From positions 1-64,000 of the forward strand of contig NZ_JAHBBW010000014.1 in assembly GCF_018390535.1 (NCBI RefSeq): DNA of 64,000 nt, given 5' to 3'. Shown here piece by piece: positions 30,081 to 37,593 of this stretch (its first letter is position 1; every line of letters begins with the position of its first letter). The notes beneath the pieces were generated by a model that ran no database searches, was not told the origin of the DNA, and saw only the letters and a list, made by a program, of their open reading frames with translations. Made by a program: the position numbers and the translations under genes. Origin of the DNA: Bacteroides propionicigenes (GTDB lineage Bacteria; Bacteroidota; Bacteroidia; Bacteroidales; Bacteroidaceae).

Positions 30081-30180
30081 AACCAAAAGTTTCAAAGGGG
30101 GAAACTCAGAGTTTCAAGCATTGAAACTCTAAGTACCATACGGTTGAAACTAAAAGTTTCCCCCTTTGAAACTTTTGGTT
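30081..30180. repeat. Nested hairpin element built on GTTTCA/TGAAAC
   Basis: Outer perfect 25-bp arms at 30081-30105 and 30156-30180, enclosing an inner perfect 10-bp stem (30108-30117 with 30121-30130) with a 3-nt loop. TTTCAA/TTGAAA motifs recur throughout 30044-30180. It occupies the 199-bp gap between the GH3 and GH144-like genes. It may be a mobile or REP-like element that also shapes operon mRNA. Confidence 0.75.
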
Positions 30181-30236
30181 TCTCCCTTGCGAACAAAGTT
30201 CTTTCAACAAAGTATTAATTCTTACACCTAAATAAG

Positions 30237-31592
30237 ATGAAATTAATGAACATACATATCCCGCTTCTCTTGCTCTTATTCCTTACAGGAGCTTGCGGTA
30301 CAAAGAAAACCGACAGCACATCCGAAACGCTGAGTGACGATGCCCTGCTGGATACGGTGCAGCGCCGAACCTTCAATTACTTTTGGGACGGAGCCGAACC
30401 TAACAGCGGGCTTGCCCGCGAACGTATCCATATGGACGGTATATACCCCGAAAACGATCAAAATATAGTAACATCCGGCGGCAGCGGTTTCGGCATCATG
30501 GCCGTATTGGCAGGTATCGACCGCGGCTACGTCACCCGCGACGAAGGACTGGCACGCATGGAACGCATCGTTTCCTTCCTCGAAACCGCCGACCGCTTTC
30601 ACGGTGCTTACCCCCATTGGTGGTATGGTGACACAGGGCGGGTAAAGCCTTTCGGACAGAAAGACAATGGTGGCGACTTAGTAGAAACCGCTTTCGTCAT
30701 GCAAGCTCTCCTTGCCGTACACCAGTACTACGCAAACGGTAATCCGCAAGAAAAAGCACTTGCCGCCCGCATCGACAAGCTATGGCGCGAAGTAGACTGG
30801 AACTTCTACCGGCAGGGTGACCAAAACGTGCTCTACTGGCATTGGAGCCCCGAATATGGCTGGGAAATGGACTTTCCCGTACACGGTTACAACGAATGCC
30901 TCATCATGTATATCCTCGCCGCCGCCTCGCCTACCCACGGCGTACCTGCGGCTGTGTACCATGAAGGTTGGGCACAAAACGGCGCTATCGTCAGCCCTCA
31001 CAAGGTGGAAAACATCGAACTGCATCTGCGGTATCAAGGCACAAAGGCCGGCCCCCTGTTTTGGGCACAGTATTCTTTCCTCGGACTCGACCCCAACGGG
31101 CTGGAAGACGAGTATTGCCCCGGCTACTTCGGTGAGATGCGTAACCTGACACTTGTAAACCGCGCCTACTGCATCCGCAATCCCAAGCACTACAAAGGTT
31201 TCGGTCCTGATTGCTGGGGACTGACCGCCAGCTACTCCGTAAACGGATATGCCGCCCACGCACCAAACGAGCACGACGACCGGGGAGTAATCTCCCCCAC
31301 AGCCGCTCTGTCTTCTATCGTATATACACCGGAGTATTCACTGCAAGTGATGCGCCACCTTTACGGCATGGGCGATAAAGTGTTCGGGCCTTACGGTTTT
31401 TACGACGCTTTCAGCGAAACGGACAACTGGTATCCGCAACGTTATCTTGCCATCGACCAAGGTCCGATAGCGGTAATGATTGAGAATTACCGTAGCGGAT
31501 TACTCTGGAAACTCTTTATGAGCCATCCCGACGTGCAACAGGGATTGCAGAAATTAGGGTTCACTACCCGACAGGCAGAAACCACAAAATAA
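30237..31592 (+). CDS. PF10091 glycoamylase-like lipoprotein, GH144-like beta-1,2-glucanase candidate
   Basis: A 451-residue lipoprotein (signal LFLTGAC). A second ATG lies two codons on. The body is an (alpha/alpha)6-barrel protein of the PF10091 glycoamylase group: RRTFNYFWDGAEPNSGLAR, SGGSGFGIMAVLAGIDRG, YWHWSPEYGWEMDFPVHGYNECL, DCWGLTASYSVNGYAAHAPN and YPQRYLAIDQGPIAVMIENYRSGLLWKLFM are hallmarks. Characterised relatives in Chitinophaga and Parabacteroides are GH144 beta-1,2-glucanases or sophorose-releasing enzymes (from memory). The glucosidase (GH3) next to it would finish such products. It ends 9 bp from the convergent receptor gene with no terminator between. Confidence 0.85.
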   Translation: MKLMNIHIPLLLLLFLTGACGTKKTDSTSETLSDDALLDTVQRRTFNYFWDGAEPNSGLARERIHMDGIYPENDQNIVTSGGSGFGIMAVLAGIDRGYVTRDEGLARMERIVSFLETADRFHGAYPHWWYGDTGRVKPFGQKDNGGDLVETAFVMQALLAVHQYYANGNPQEKALAARIDKLWREVDWNFYRQGDQNVLYWHWSPEYGWEMDFPVHGYNECLIMYILAAASPTHGVPAAVYHEGWAQNGAIVSPHKVENIELHLRYQGTKAGPLFWAQYSFLGLDPNGLEDEYCPGYFGEMRNLTLVNRAYCIRNPKHYKGFGPDCWGLTASYSVNGYAAHAPNEHDDRGVISPTAALSSIVYTPEYSLQVMRHLYGMGDKVFGPYGFYDAFSETDNWYPQRYLAIDQGPIAVMIENYRSGLLWKLFMSHPDVQQGLQKLGFTTRQAETTK

Positions 31593-31601
31593 GCTTTCCC
31601 G

Positions 31602-34130
31602 CTAATTATTCCCGCCTGTTCCTTCAGCACTCTTCACATCATCATTGCTGATAGAACGGGCGGCTTTCTTTACACTGGCTTTCAGTTCGCCGATACGGTA
31701 GCTGATGCTGATACCAAAGCGTTGGCGGCTATACTTGCTCCAGTTCTCCTGCATAAAGCCTGTACCCTCCAGCATATCGGTATTGTTCATGTACTTCTTA
31801 AAGAAGTTGCTGGCAAAGACAGAAAGAGACAAGCGCTTATCGAAGAAAGACTTGTTGACGCTCAGCCCGTAATCGAAGTAACTACTTCCTTTACCCTGCA
31901 ACATCACCCACGGGGTCTGACCGAATACATTCAGACTAATGCGCCAGTCGTGGGGCAACGTCTGCTGTGCACCTCCGTAGGCAAAAAGATTCCATCCGTC
32001 GTTCTTGAGACCATTGGCCCCTTCCATATACGAGTAGCTACCATAGATATTAGCATAAATACGAGTACTGGATGTGGCATTCCAATTGATATAACCGCTT
32101 AAATTGGCATTTCTACTCTTTCCTATATTCTGATAGGTAGAGTAAAGCACTTCCTTACCGGTAGTCTCTTGCAAACCATCAATCTCGGTATCGGGTATCA
32201 TCTCGGAGACTCGTTCGATACTGTTATTGGTAAAGGAGTAACGGAGCGAAAGATTGATATTGAACTTCTGCGTAAAGTTACTGTAACTCAAATTGAATGC
32301 GTGGCTTTTCTCACTATCCAAATTAGGATTTCCCTGTGTAATATTAGTGGGGTTGCTATCGTTCAGATAAGGATTCAGGTACCAGATACCGGGACGGAAA
32401 ATACGCATATTATAGCCGAAACGTAAGTTAGCCATATCCGTCAGCTTCCAACCGATGCTGGCGGAGGGGACTACATCGTCAAAGTCTTTCTTGAAATTAT
32501 CACCCCTACCTAAAAGATACTTCACATTCTGTATGGTATGCTCATAGCGTACACCCAGTCTGCCGGACAGTTTCTTTACCTTCAATGAGTAACCGGCATA
32601 AGCGGCCAGAATATCATTCTGATGTTTATAATGCGAGCTATGGTCTTCATCGAATTCGTAATCGGACTGTTGCCCGGCAGTGCGCTGGAAACGGTCATCC
32701 TCGGAGCTGTTGTTGCGAAGGATATATTTGGCCCCGGCCTCCACAGTATGCATCTTGCCGATAGGAGTAGTATAATCCGCCTGGAAAGTATGTTCCGTAG
32801 TATTCTGCGACCCGTCATTGTGCTGGTCGAGCATACGTCTCATAAAGTCTTGCCAATCCGGAGCCACATTATCCATATCGTACTCGTAACCGGAATAAGC
32901 ATCCGAACTCTGCGGACGGGTATTAATCTTATAGGAGAAGGTAAGCATACGTTCTTTCACGTGAAACAGACGTTGATAGTCGATGCCGCCGTCAATGGAA
33001 TACCACGAACTTTTGTTGTGACTGCCGGACGTATAATTATATAACTCGTCAGCTGTACCCGGAAATGTAGCCAGTACATCAGTTACGCCGTCACTTTTAT
33101 TCCTGCCGCCCCAAAGCCCGAAGGACATGGTTACCAAGCGTAAAGTATCAATCTCGTAGCTGGCTTCCATACTGCCGGACTGGAAGTTGCCATTTCCCTT
33201 GCTTGTTCCGCTATAATCCAAATCGGACGAACTACTGTTTGTTTCGCCAACCGTACGTCGGTTGCCGCCGGAATAACTGCGGGGTTGGTTATTATAATTG
33301 TAATTGTATCGGGCGCTGAACGTCAGTTTGCCGCTCTTTACCGTACCAAACAAGCCTGCACCTGCCCCCCTATTGCTCACATTACCGCTGAATGTGGCCG
33401 TATAACCTTCCAAACCACCACCTACGGTAACAATATTCAAGATACCCCCGACACCTTCCGCATCGTATTTCGCACCGGGATTGGTTATTACTTCTATATG
33501 CTTGATGGAGTTGGCAGGCATACTTTTCAGGACTTCAGTCGGGTTATTGCTCATCATGTTATTAGGCCTGCCGTTGACGTATACCTTAAAGCTGCTACTG
33601 CCGTTTACTTTAATATTATCTTCACCGTCCACCGTTACAAGGGGAACCTTGCGCAACATCTCAAGAACCGAGTTTGACTTGGAGTCCGGATCGTCCTGCA
33701 CATTATATTCTATCTTATCAATATCAGCCTTTACCAGCGGTTTTTGTGCCACGATTTCCACCTGCCCCAGCTCGTTGGAGGCATCCGTAATGTAAATAGT
33801 ACCGAAATCTACCAACTTTTCTCCCGGTTTTACGGAAAAATTCTTCACAATGCTGTTTCGCCCTACCGAAGAAATTGTCATAATAAAGTTACCTTTATTA
33901 CCGGGCACTTTCTCCTGAAACTGTCCTTTCATATCCGTTACCAGCATCTTGACAGCTTGTGCCGGTGCTTCTTTCTTTACAATCTTGATTGTTGCATAAG
34001 GCTCTCCTTCCTGAGTAAGCGAGTCGAGCAGAACCCCTTTAATCTGAAATGAAGAATTTGTCGTATTCTGTGCAGTTGCCCCGGCAGATAGTAATAATAC
34101 CGTCAGCAACATAACCCATCTAATTTTCAT
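31602..34130 (-). CDS. TonB-dependent receptor-like outer-membrane beta-barrel protein
   Basis: An 842-residue protein with signal peptide (cut near ATAQ), a carboxypeptidase-like domain (IKGVLLDSLTQEGEPYATIKI), a plug-like region (ADIDKIEYNVQDDPDS, VLEMLRKVPLVTVDGEDNIKVNG, GVGGILNIVT) and a long beta barrel. It fits the outer-membrane beta-barrel family PF14905, related to TonB receptors but not SusC; there is no SusD partner. Cargo is unknown. It stands alone on the minus strand; a -7 box (TATTTTTG, minus strand) is at 34215-34222. The 150 bp at 34131-34280 hold this promoter and nothing else that I see. Confidence 0.88.
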   Translation of the reverse strand: MKIRWVMLLTVLLLSAGATAQNTTNSSFQIKGVLLDSLTQEGEPYATIKIVKKEAPAQAVKMLVTDMKGQFQEKVPGNKGNFIMTISSVGRNSIVKNFSVKPGEKLVDFGTIYITDASNELGQVEIVAQKPLVKADIDKIEYNVQDDPDSKSNSVLEMLRKVPLVTVDGEDNIKVNGSSSFKVYVNGRPNNMMSNNPTEVLKSMPANSIKHIEVITNPGAKYDAEGVGGILNIVTVGGGLEGYTATFSGNVSNRGAGAGLFGTVKSGKLTFSARYNYNYNNQPRSYSGGNRRTVGETNSSSSDLDYSGTSKGNGNFQSGSMEASYEIDTLRLVTMSFGLWGGRNKSDGVTDVLATFPGTADELYNYTSGSHNKSSWYSIDGGIDYQRLFHVKERMLTFSYKINTRPQSSDAYSGYEYDMDNVAPDWQDFMRRMLDQHNDGSQNTTEHTFQADYTTPIGKMHTVEAGAKYILRNNSSEDDRFQRTAGQQSDYEFDEDHSSHYKHQNDILAAYAGYSLKVKKLSGRLGVRYEHTIQNVKYLLGRGDNFKKDFDDVVPSASIGWKLTDMANLRFGYNMRIFRPGIWYLNPYLNDSNPTNITQGNPNLDSEKSHAFNLSYSNFTQKFNINLSLRYSFTNNSIERVSEMIPDTEIDGLQETTGKEVLYSTYQNIGKSRNANLSGYINWNATSSTRIYANIYGSYSYMEGANGLKNDGWNLFAYGGAQQTLPHDWRISLNVFGQTPWVMLQGKGSSYFDYGLSVNKSFFDKRLSLSVFASNFFKKYMNNTDMLEGTGFMQENWSKYSRQRFGISISYRIGELKASVKKAARSISNDDVKSAEGTGGNN

Positions 34131-34214
34131 GGTATTCCCCTGTTTAAATCAGTATTTTGGTTTATTGTTTTGTATTATAAGTGTTCTATCCATATTGTGT
34201 TGTTATGGACTGGG

Positions 34215-34222
34215 CAAAAATA
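34215..34222 (-). promoter_or_regulatory. -7 box of the beta-barrel receptor gene
   Basis: CAAAAATA on the + strand reads TATTTTTG on the - strand, an exact TAnnTTTG match 84 bp before the start codon. Confidence 0.4.
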
Positions 34223-34280
34223 GAGCATTCTTCGGCATTTAGCGGAACACCGGAGTTAAAAAAGCGAAAAGTCCGTTGAT

Positions 34281-35576
34281 TTACAGAAAGTAGAAGAATA
34301 ATAACAAGAATACATTGGCGATTATGACACAACCGAAACCGCCCAAAATCCACGAACGCAGCGAGCTTTTCTTACCGGAAAAAAAGAGTGCATAGCACAT
34401 ATTTACGGCAATATTACTTACTATCGCCTGCATACTGCAAGCCGTTATCAACGAAACGGGCACACTGCCCGTACCTTGTAGAAGATTCAAAATAAACGGA
34501 GTGATGTCACTGAAACCGGACACAAAGGAGAGTAAAGTCAACCCGCTCTTGCCGGCATATATCAACGTGTAATGGGTAGCTATTGTAAATACCACAAAAA
34601 GTACGGCAAAAATAAGCGCTACCTTAAATTCCAACGGGTTACTGCTGTCCTCATCTTCATCGGCCGCTCCCGATACGGCAGGACGTTTCCATTTGGAATG
34701 CAGAAACCAAGCCGTTCCCGCAGAGACAGCGGACATAATCAACAGATAGGGATAGATAGCCGTTAAAGTATCTACGCTGAATATACCAATCAGTATCAAG
34801 AATCGCAGGAACATCATACTGACTGCCAGCAGCATGGCGGCCACATATTCGGGAGCTTCCTGAGGTGATGCCTTACGGCTTTTACGCGCCAGTACGGATA
34901 TAGTGGCAGTGCTGCTGTACAACCCTCCTACAATACCGGAAACCAGAATGCCCGATTCACGAAATACATATCTCTTCAGCAAATAAGAAAGATAGGAAAT
35001 ACCTGAAACCACTACCGTAGCCAGCCAAATGCTATAAGGCGTGAGATTGACGCCCGGTATCAGATTCTCGTTAGGCAGCATCGGAAGTATGATACCGCTA
35101 ATGGCAAGGAACTTGGCAAGCGTAATCATTTCGTCATTCTTCATCCGCTGCGCCAGTTCGGTGAATGTATGTTTCAACTCCGTAAAGAGCAATACCGTCA
35201 CAATCACCATTACATAAAACCAAGACGGCTGTGTAGCAACAATAGGCGCAATGCAATACGTAATGAGTGCAATGACAATAGTAGTAACCCCGAATACGTG
35301 AAACTGGGCTTGCTTAACGTAGTAGTTCAAAGCAAGCAATAGGCCTAAGATAGCCCCTCCCCCCATAAAAAGGCGATAGTCTACCGGATCAAGAATATAA
35401 AGGAGATAACCCAGAATACCGATAAAGGTAAAAGTACGGTCCGTACCGAAAAGGGTAGTCTCCCCTTCGCGCTTCAAGCTGATACGCCGCAAGGAAAGGC
35501 CTATAAGCAAAGAAAACACTGTCACCAAAATAAAAGTGACAAGTTCTTCCGGCAGGTATTGGTATAGTTTCTCCAT
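34281..35576 (-). CDS. MgtC/SapB-type and DUF4010 integral membrane protein
   Basis: A 431-residue inner-membrane protein with about a dozen hydrophobic segments. The N-terminal third has the MgtC/SapB signature style (TFILVTVFSLLIGLSLRRISL, FGTDRTFTFIGILGYLL), and the rest matches the DUF4010 type (SGIVGGLYSSTATISVLARKSRK, LLSFVSGFSDITPFILNLLQG). The function of these fusions is unknown; an ion- or Mg-related transport role is sometimes proposed. It ends in the 150-bp gap before the receptor gene and starts 32 bp after the CYTH gene, so the two may share a transcript. Confidence 0.85.
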   Translation of the reverse strand: MEKLYQYLPEELVTFILVTVFSLLIGLSLRRISLKREGETTLFGTDRTFTFIGILGYLLYILDPVDYRLFMGGGAILGLLLALNYYVKQAQFHVFGVTTIVIALITYCIAPIVATQPSWFYVMVIVTVLLFTELKHTFTELAQRMKNDEMITLAKFLAISGIILPMLPNENLIPGVNLTPYSIWLATVVVSGISYLSYLLKRYVFRESGILVSGIVGGLYSSTATISVLARKSRKASPQEAPEYVAAMLLAVSMMFLRFLILIGIFSVDTLTAIYPYLLIMSAVSAGTAWFLHSKWKRPAVSGAADEDEDSSNPLEFKVALIFAVLFVVFTIATHYTLIYAGKSGLTLLSFVSGFSDITPFILNLLQGTGSVPVSLITACSMQAIVSNIAVNMCYALFFSGKKSSLRSWILGGFGCVIIANVFLLLFFYFL

Positions 35577-35608
35577 ATACGAATCAACAATTACGGGACA
35601 TGATTAGT

Positions 35609-36079
35609 TTACTTCCATTCTTTAAACGGATGCTTCATCAACTGCGAATTATAATAACGGATGTCTCCCGTTACTTCCTGCCCGATAAAATCCGGCTTCT
35701 CGAAAGGCTCGCTCTCCGAGGTAAGCTCTACTTCCGCCACTACCAGTCCTTCATTTTCCCCATAGAACTCGTCTACCTCAAAAACATGGTTTCCACTGCG
35801 TATCAGATAACGGGTTTTATCAATAATACCCGGTTCGCACAACTTCATTAAGTCCTCGGCTTCATTCAAGGGAATCTCTTTCTCCCACTCGTAACGGCTG
35901 ATGCCGGACACATCAGATGCCCCCTTAATGGTAAGGTAGCCCTGCCCGCCGCGTATGCGAACCCTTACCGTCCGTCCGCGCGCACTACTGATATATCCTT
36001 GAATGATGCGGTTCTGTGCGTATGCTTGCGACTTATACTCTCCTTTTATGAGAAACTTCCGTTCTATCTCTTGCGGCAT
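35609..36079 (-). CDS. CYTH domain (triphosphate tunnel metalloenzyme) protein
   Basis: A 156-residue single-domain CYTH protein, normal length for the bacterial short form. The ExExK hallmark is at residues 4-8 (EIERK in PQEIERKFLI), followed by alternating charged strands (RTVRVRIRGGQGYLTIKG, YEWEKEIPLNEAEDLM, ISRYEWEKEI) and the acidic strand VAEVELTSESEPF. Such enzymes hydrolyse inorganic triphosphate or other triphosphates using a metal held in the beta tunnel; some act as class IV adenylate cyclases. The actual substrate here is unknown. It follows a 43-codon membrane-protein gene by 14 bp. Confidence 0.92.
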   Translation of the reverse strand: MPQEIERKFLIKGEYKSQAYAQNRIIQGYISSARGRTVRVRIRGGQGYLTIKGASDVSGISRYEWEKEIPLNEAEDLMKLCEPGIIDKTRYLIRSGNHVFEVDEFYGENEGLVVAEVELTSESEPFEKPDFIGQEVTGDIRYYNSQLMKHPFKEWK

Positions 36080-36093
36080 ATTCTGCTATTTTA

Positions 36094-36225
36094 TTACCAG
36101 AAAGAGTACAATATCAGCATACCAACTACCAATACCAAAGCGGTCACTCCGATAATCAGCAATACTTTCTTGGCTTGTTGTTCCTCTTTCCGGCTGTGCA
36201 TTACTTTCTTTTTACTCTTTCCCAT
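36094..36225 (-). CDS. 43-residue single-pass membrane protein
   Basis: A small reading frame beginning MGKSKKKVMHSRKEEQQAKK and ending LYSFW. A strongly basic N-terminus (K/R-rich, residues 3-20) precedes one hydrophobic helix (about 21-42), so it is predicted to sit in the inner membrane with its N-terminus inside. It starts with ATG at 36225, stops at 36094-36096, and lies 14 bp upstream of the CYTH gene in the same direction. No family recognised; the clean charge/hydrophobicity pattern and operon position argue that it is real. Confidence 0.6.
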   Translation of the reverse strand: MGKSKKKVMHSRKEEQQAKKVLLIIGVTALVLVVGMLILYSFW

Positions 36226-36307
36226 GGTGTTTCTATAGTTTAAAGTTCAACGATAAACAAAGTAAAAGGAAATTCGGGAAGTTTGCAAACATTTATAAAA
36301 GAAAAAA

Positions 36308-36411
36308 GCGGGAAGTTAACATCATTGATTATATGATGTTAACTTCCCGCATATACGATATTAACTTTTTGCCCGCAACTCAGTTAACTTGTTCCGGGCA
36401 ATGATGTTAAC
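36308..36411. repeat. Hairpin cluster with four GTTAAC palindromes
   Basis: A perfect 18-bp stem with 7-nt loop (36308-36325 with 36333-36350) is followed by a second hairpin (TTGCCCG 36369-36375 with CGGGCAA 36395-36401). GTTAAC occurs exactly at 36315, 36338, 36383 and 36406. It fills the gap between prfB (ends 36424) and the small membrane protein (starts 36225). The hairpins may terminate prfB; the repeated motif suggests a REP-like element. Confidence 0.65.
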
Positions 36412-36423
36412 TTTTAAAAAGGG

Positions 36424-37542
36424 CTAAATAGTATCTCCGCCTGCAAACTCCATCAGGTAGGCCTTGACGAAACCGTCTATCTTTCCGTCCATTACTCCAT
36501 TCACGTCCGACGTCTGGAAGTTGGTACGGTGGTCTTTCACACGCCGGTCATCGAACACGTAACTGCGAATTTGCGATCCCCACTCAATCTTCTTCTTACC
36601 GGCCTCCACCTTTGCCTGTTCCGCCATACGGTGTTGTAGTTCCTTATCGTACAGGATAGAACGCAACTGACGCATCGCGTTTTCGCGGTTCTTGGGCTGG
36701 TCGCGCGTTTCGGTATTCTCAATCAGAATTTCTTCTTCCTCGCCTGTATAAGGGTCTTTGAACTGATAACGCAGACGCACACCGGACTCAACCTTATTTA
36801 CGTTCTGCCCGCCCGCACCACTGGAACGGAAAGTATCCCAAGAGATACGCGCTTGTTCAATATTCACCTCAATCGTATCATCTACCAGCGGAGTGACGAA
36901 AACAGATGCGAAAGATGTCATACGCTTACCCTGGGCATTGTAGGGAGATACGCGCACCAAACGGTGTACGCCGTTCTCGCCTTTCAGATAACCGTAAGCA
37001 TAATCACCCGCTATCTCAATGGTACAAGCCTTGATTCCGGCTTCATCACCTTCCTGCAAGTTGGCGATAGTTGCCTTATATCCATGAGTTTCGGCATATC
37101 GCAAGTACATACGCATCAACATACTTGCCCAATCCTGGCTTTCCGTACCGCCGGCACCGGAATTGATTTTCAGTACGCAGTCCATCTGGTCGGCTTCTTC
37201 ACGAAGCATATTCTTGAGTTCAAGGGCTTCTACAGCAACAGATGCTTTTGCATAGGCCTCATCCACCTCTTCTTCCGTCACCAGTTCATCTTTATAGAAA
37301 TCGAATGCAAGTTGCAACTCATCTGCCATAACCTTGACTTCATTGTAGCCGGAAATCCATTGCTGCAAGCCTTTTACTTTCTTCATCTGTGCTTCGGCGG
37401 CTTTCTGGTCATCCCAAAAGCCCGGAGCTTGCGTACGCAACTGTTCCTCTTCTACTTGTATTTTCTTTCCTTCAATGTCCAGATAGCGGTTTAACGCTTC
37501 GGTACGTTCCTTGATATCTTTCAGTTGTTCAATGGTAATCAT
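36424..37542 (-). CDS. prfB: Peptide chain release factor 2
   Basis: A 372-residue RF2 that reads UGA and UAA stops and triggers peptide release. The GGQ catalytic motif is near 241 (SSGAGGQNVNKVESG). The codon-recognition tripeptide, SPF in E. coli RF2, is SPY here near 199 (VRVSPYNAQGKRMTSF). The N-terminus reads through LNRYLDIEGKK in one frame: the codons CTG GAC stand where many bacteria have CTT TGA C, so the classical autoregulatory +1 frameshift is absent. Length is normal. Single gene, ended by the hairpin region at 36308-36411. Confidence 0.95.
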   Translation of the reverse strand: MITIEQLKDIKERTEALNRYLDIEGKKIQVEEEQLRTQAPGFWDDQKAAEAQMKKVKGLQQWISGYNEVKVMADELQLAFDFYKDELVTEEEVDEAYAKASVAVEALELKNMLREEADQMDCVLKINSGAGGTESQDWASMLMRMYLRYAETHGYKATIANLQEGDEAGIKACTIEIAGDYAYGYLKGENGVHRLVRVSPYNAQGKRMTSFASVFVTPLVDDTIEVNIEQARISWDTFRSSGAGGQNVNKVESGVRLRYQFKDPYTGEEEEILIENTETRDQPKNRENAMRQLRSILYDKELQHRMAEQAKVEAGKKKIEWGSQIRSYVFDDRRVKDHRTNFQTSDVNGVMDGKIDGFVKAYLMEFAGGDTI

Positions 37543-37593
37543 ATACTTTCTTCAAATTCTATCTTTTTCGGATGCAAAGATAGTGCAAAAGTT

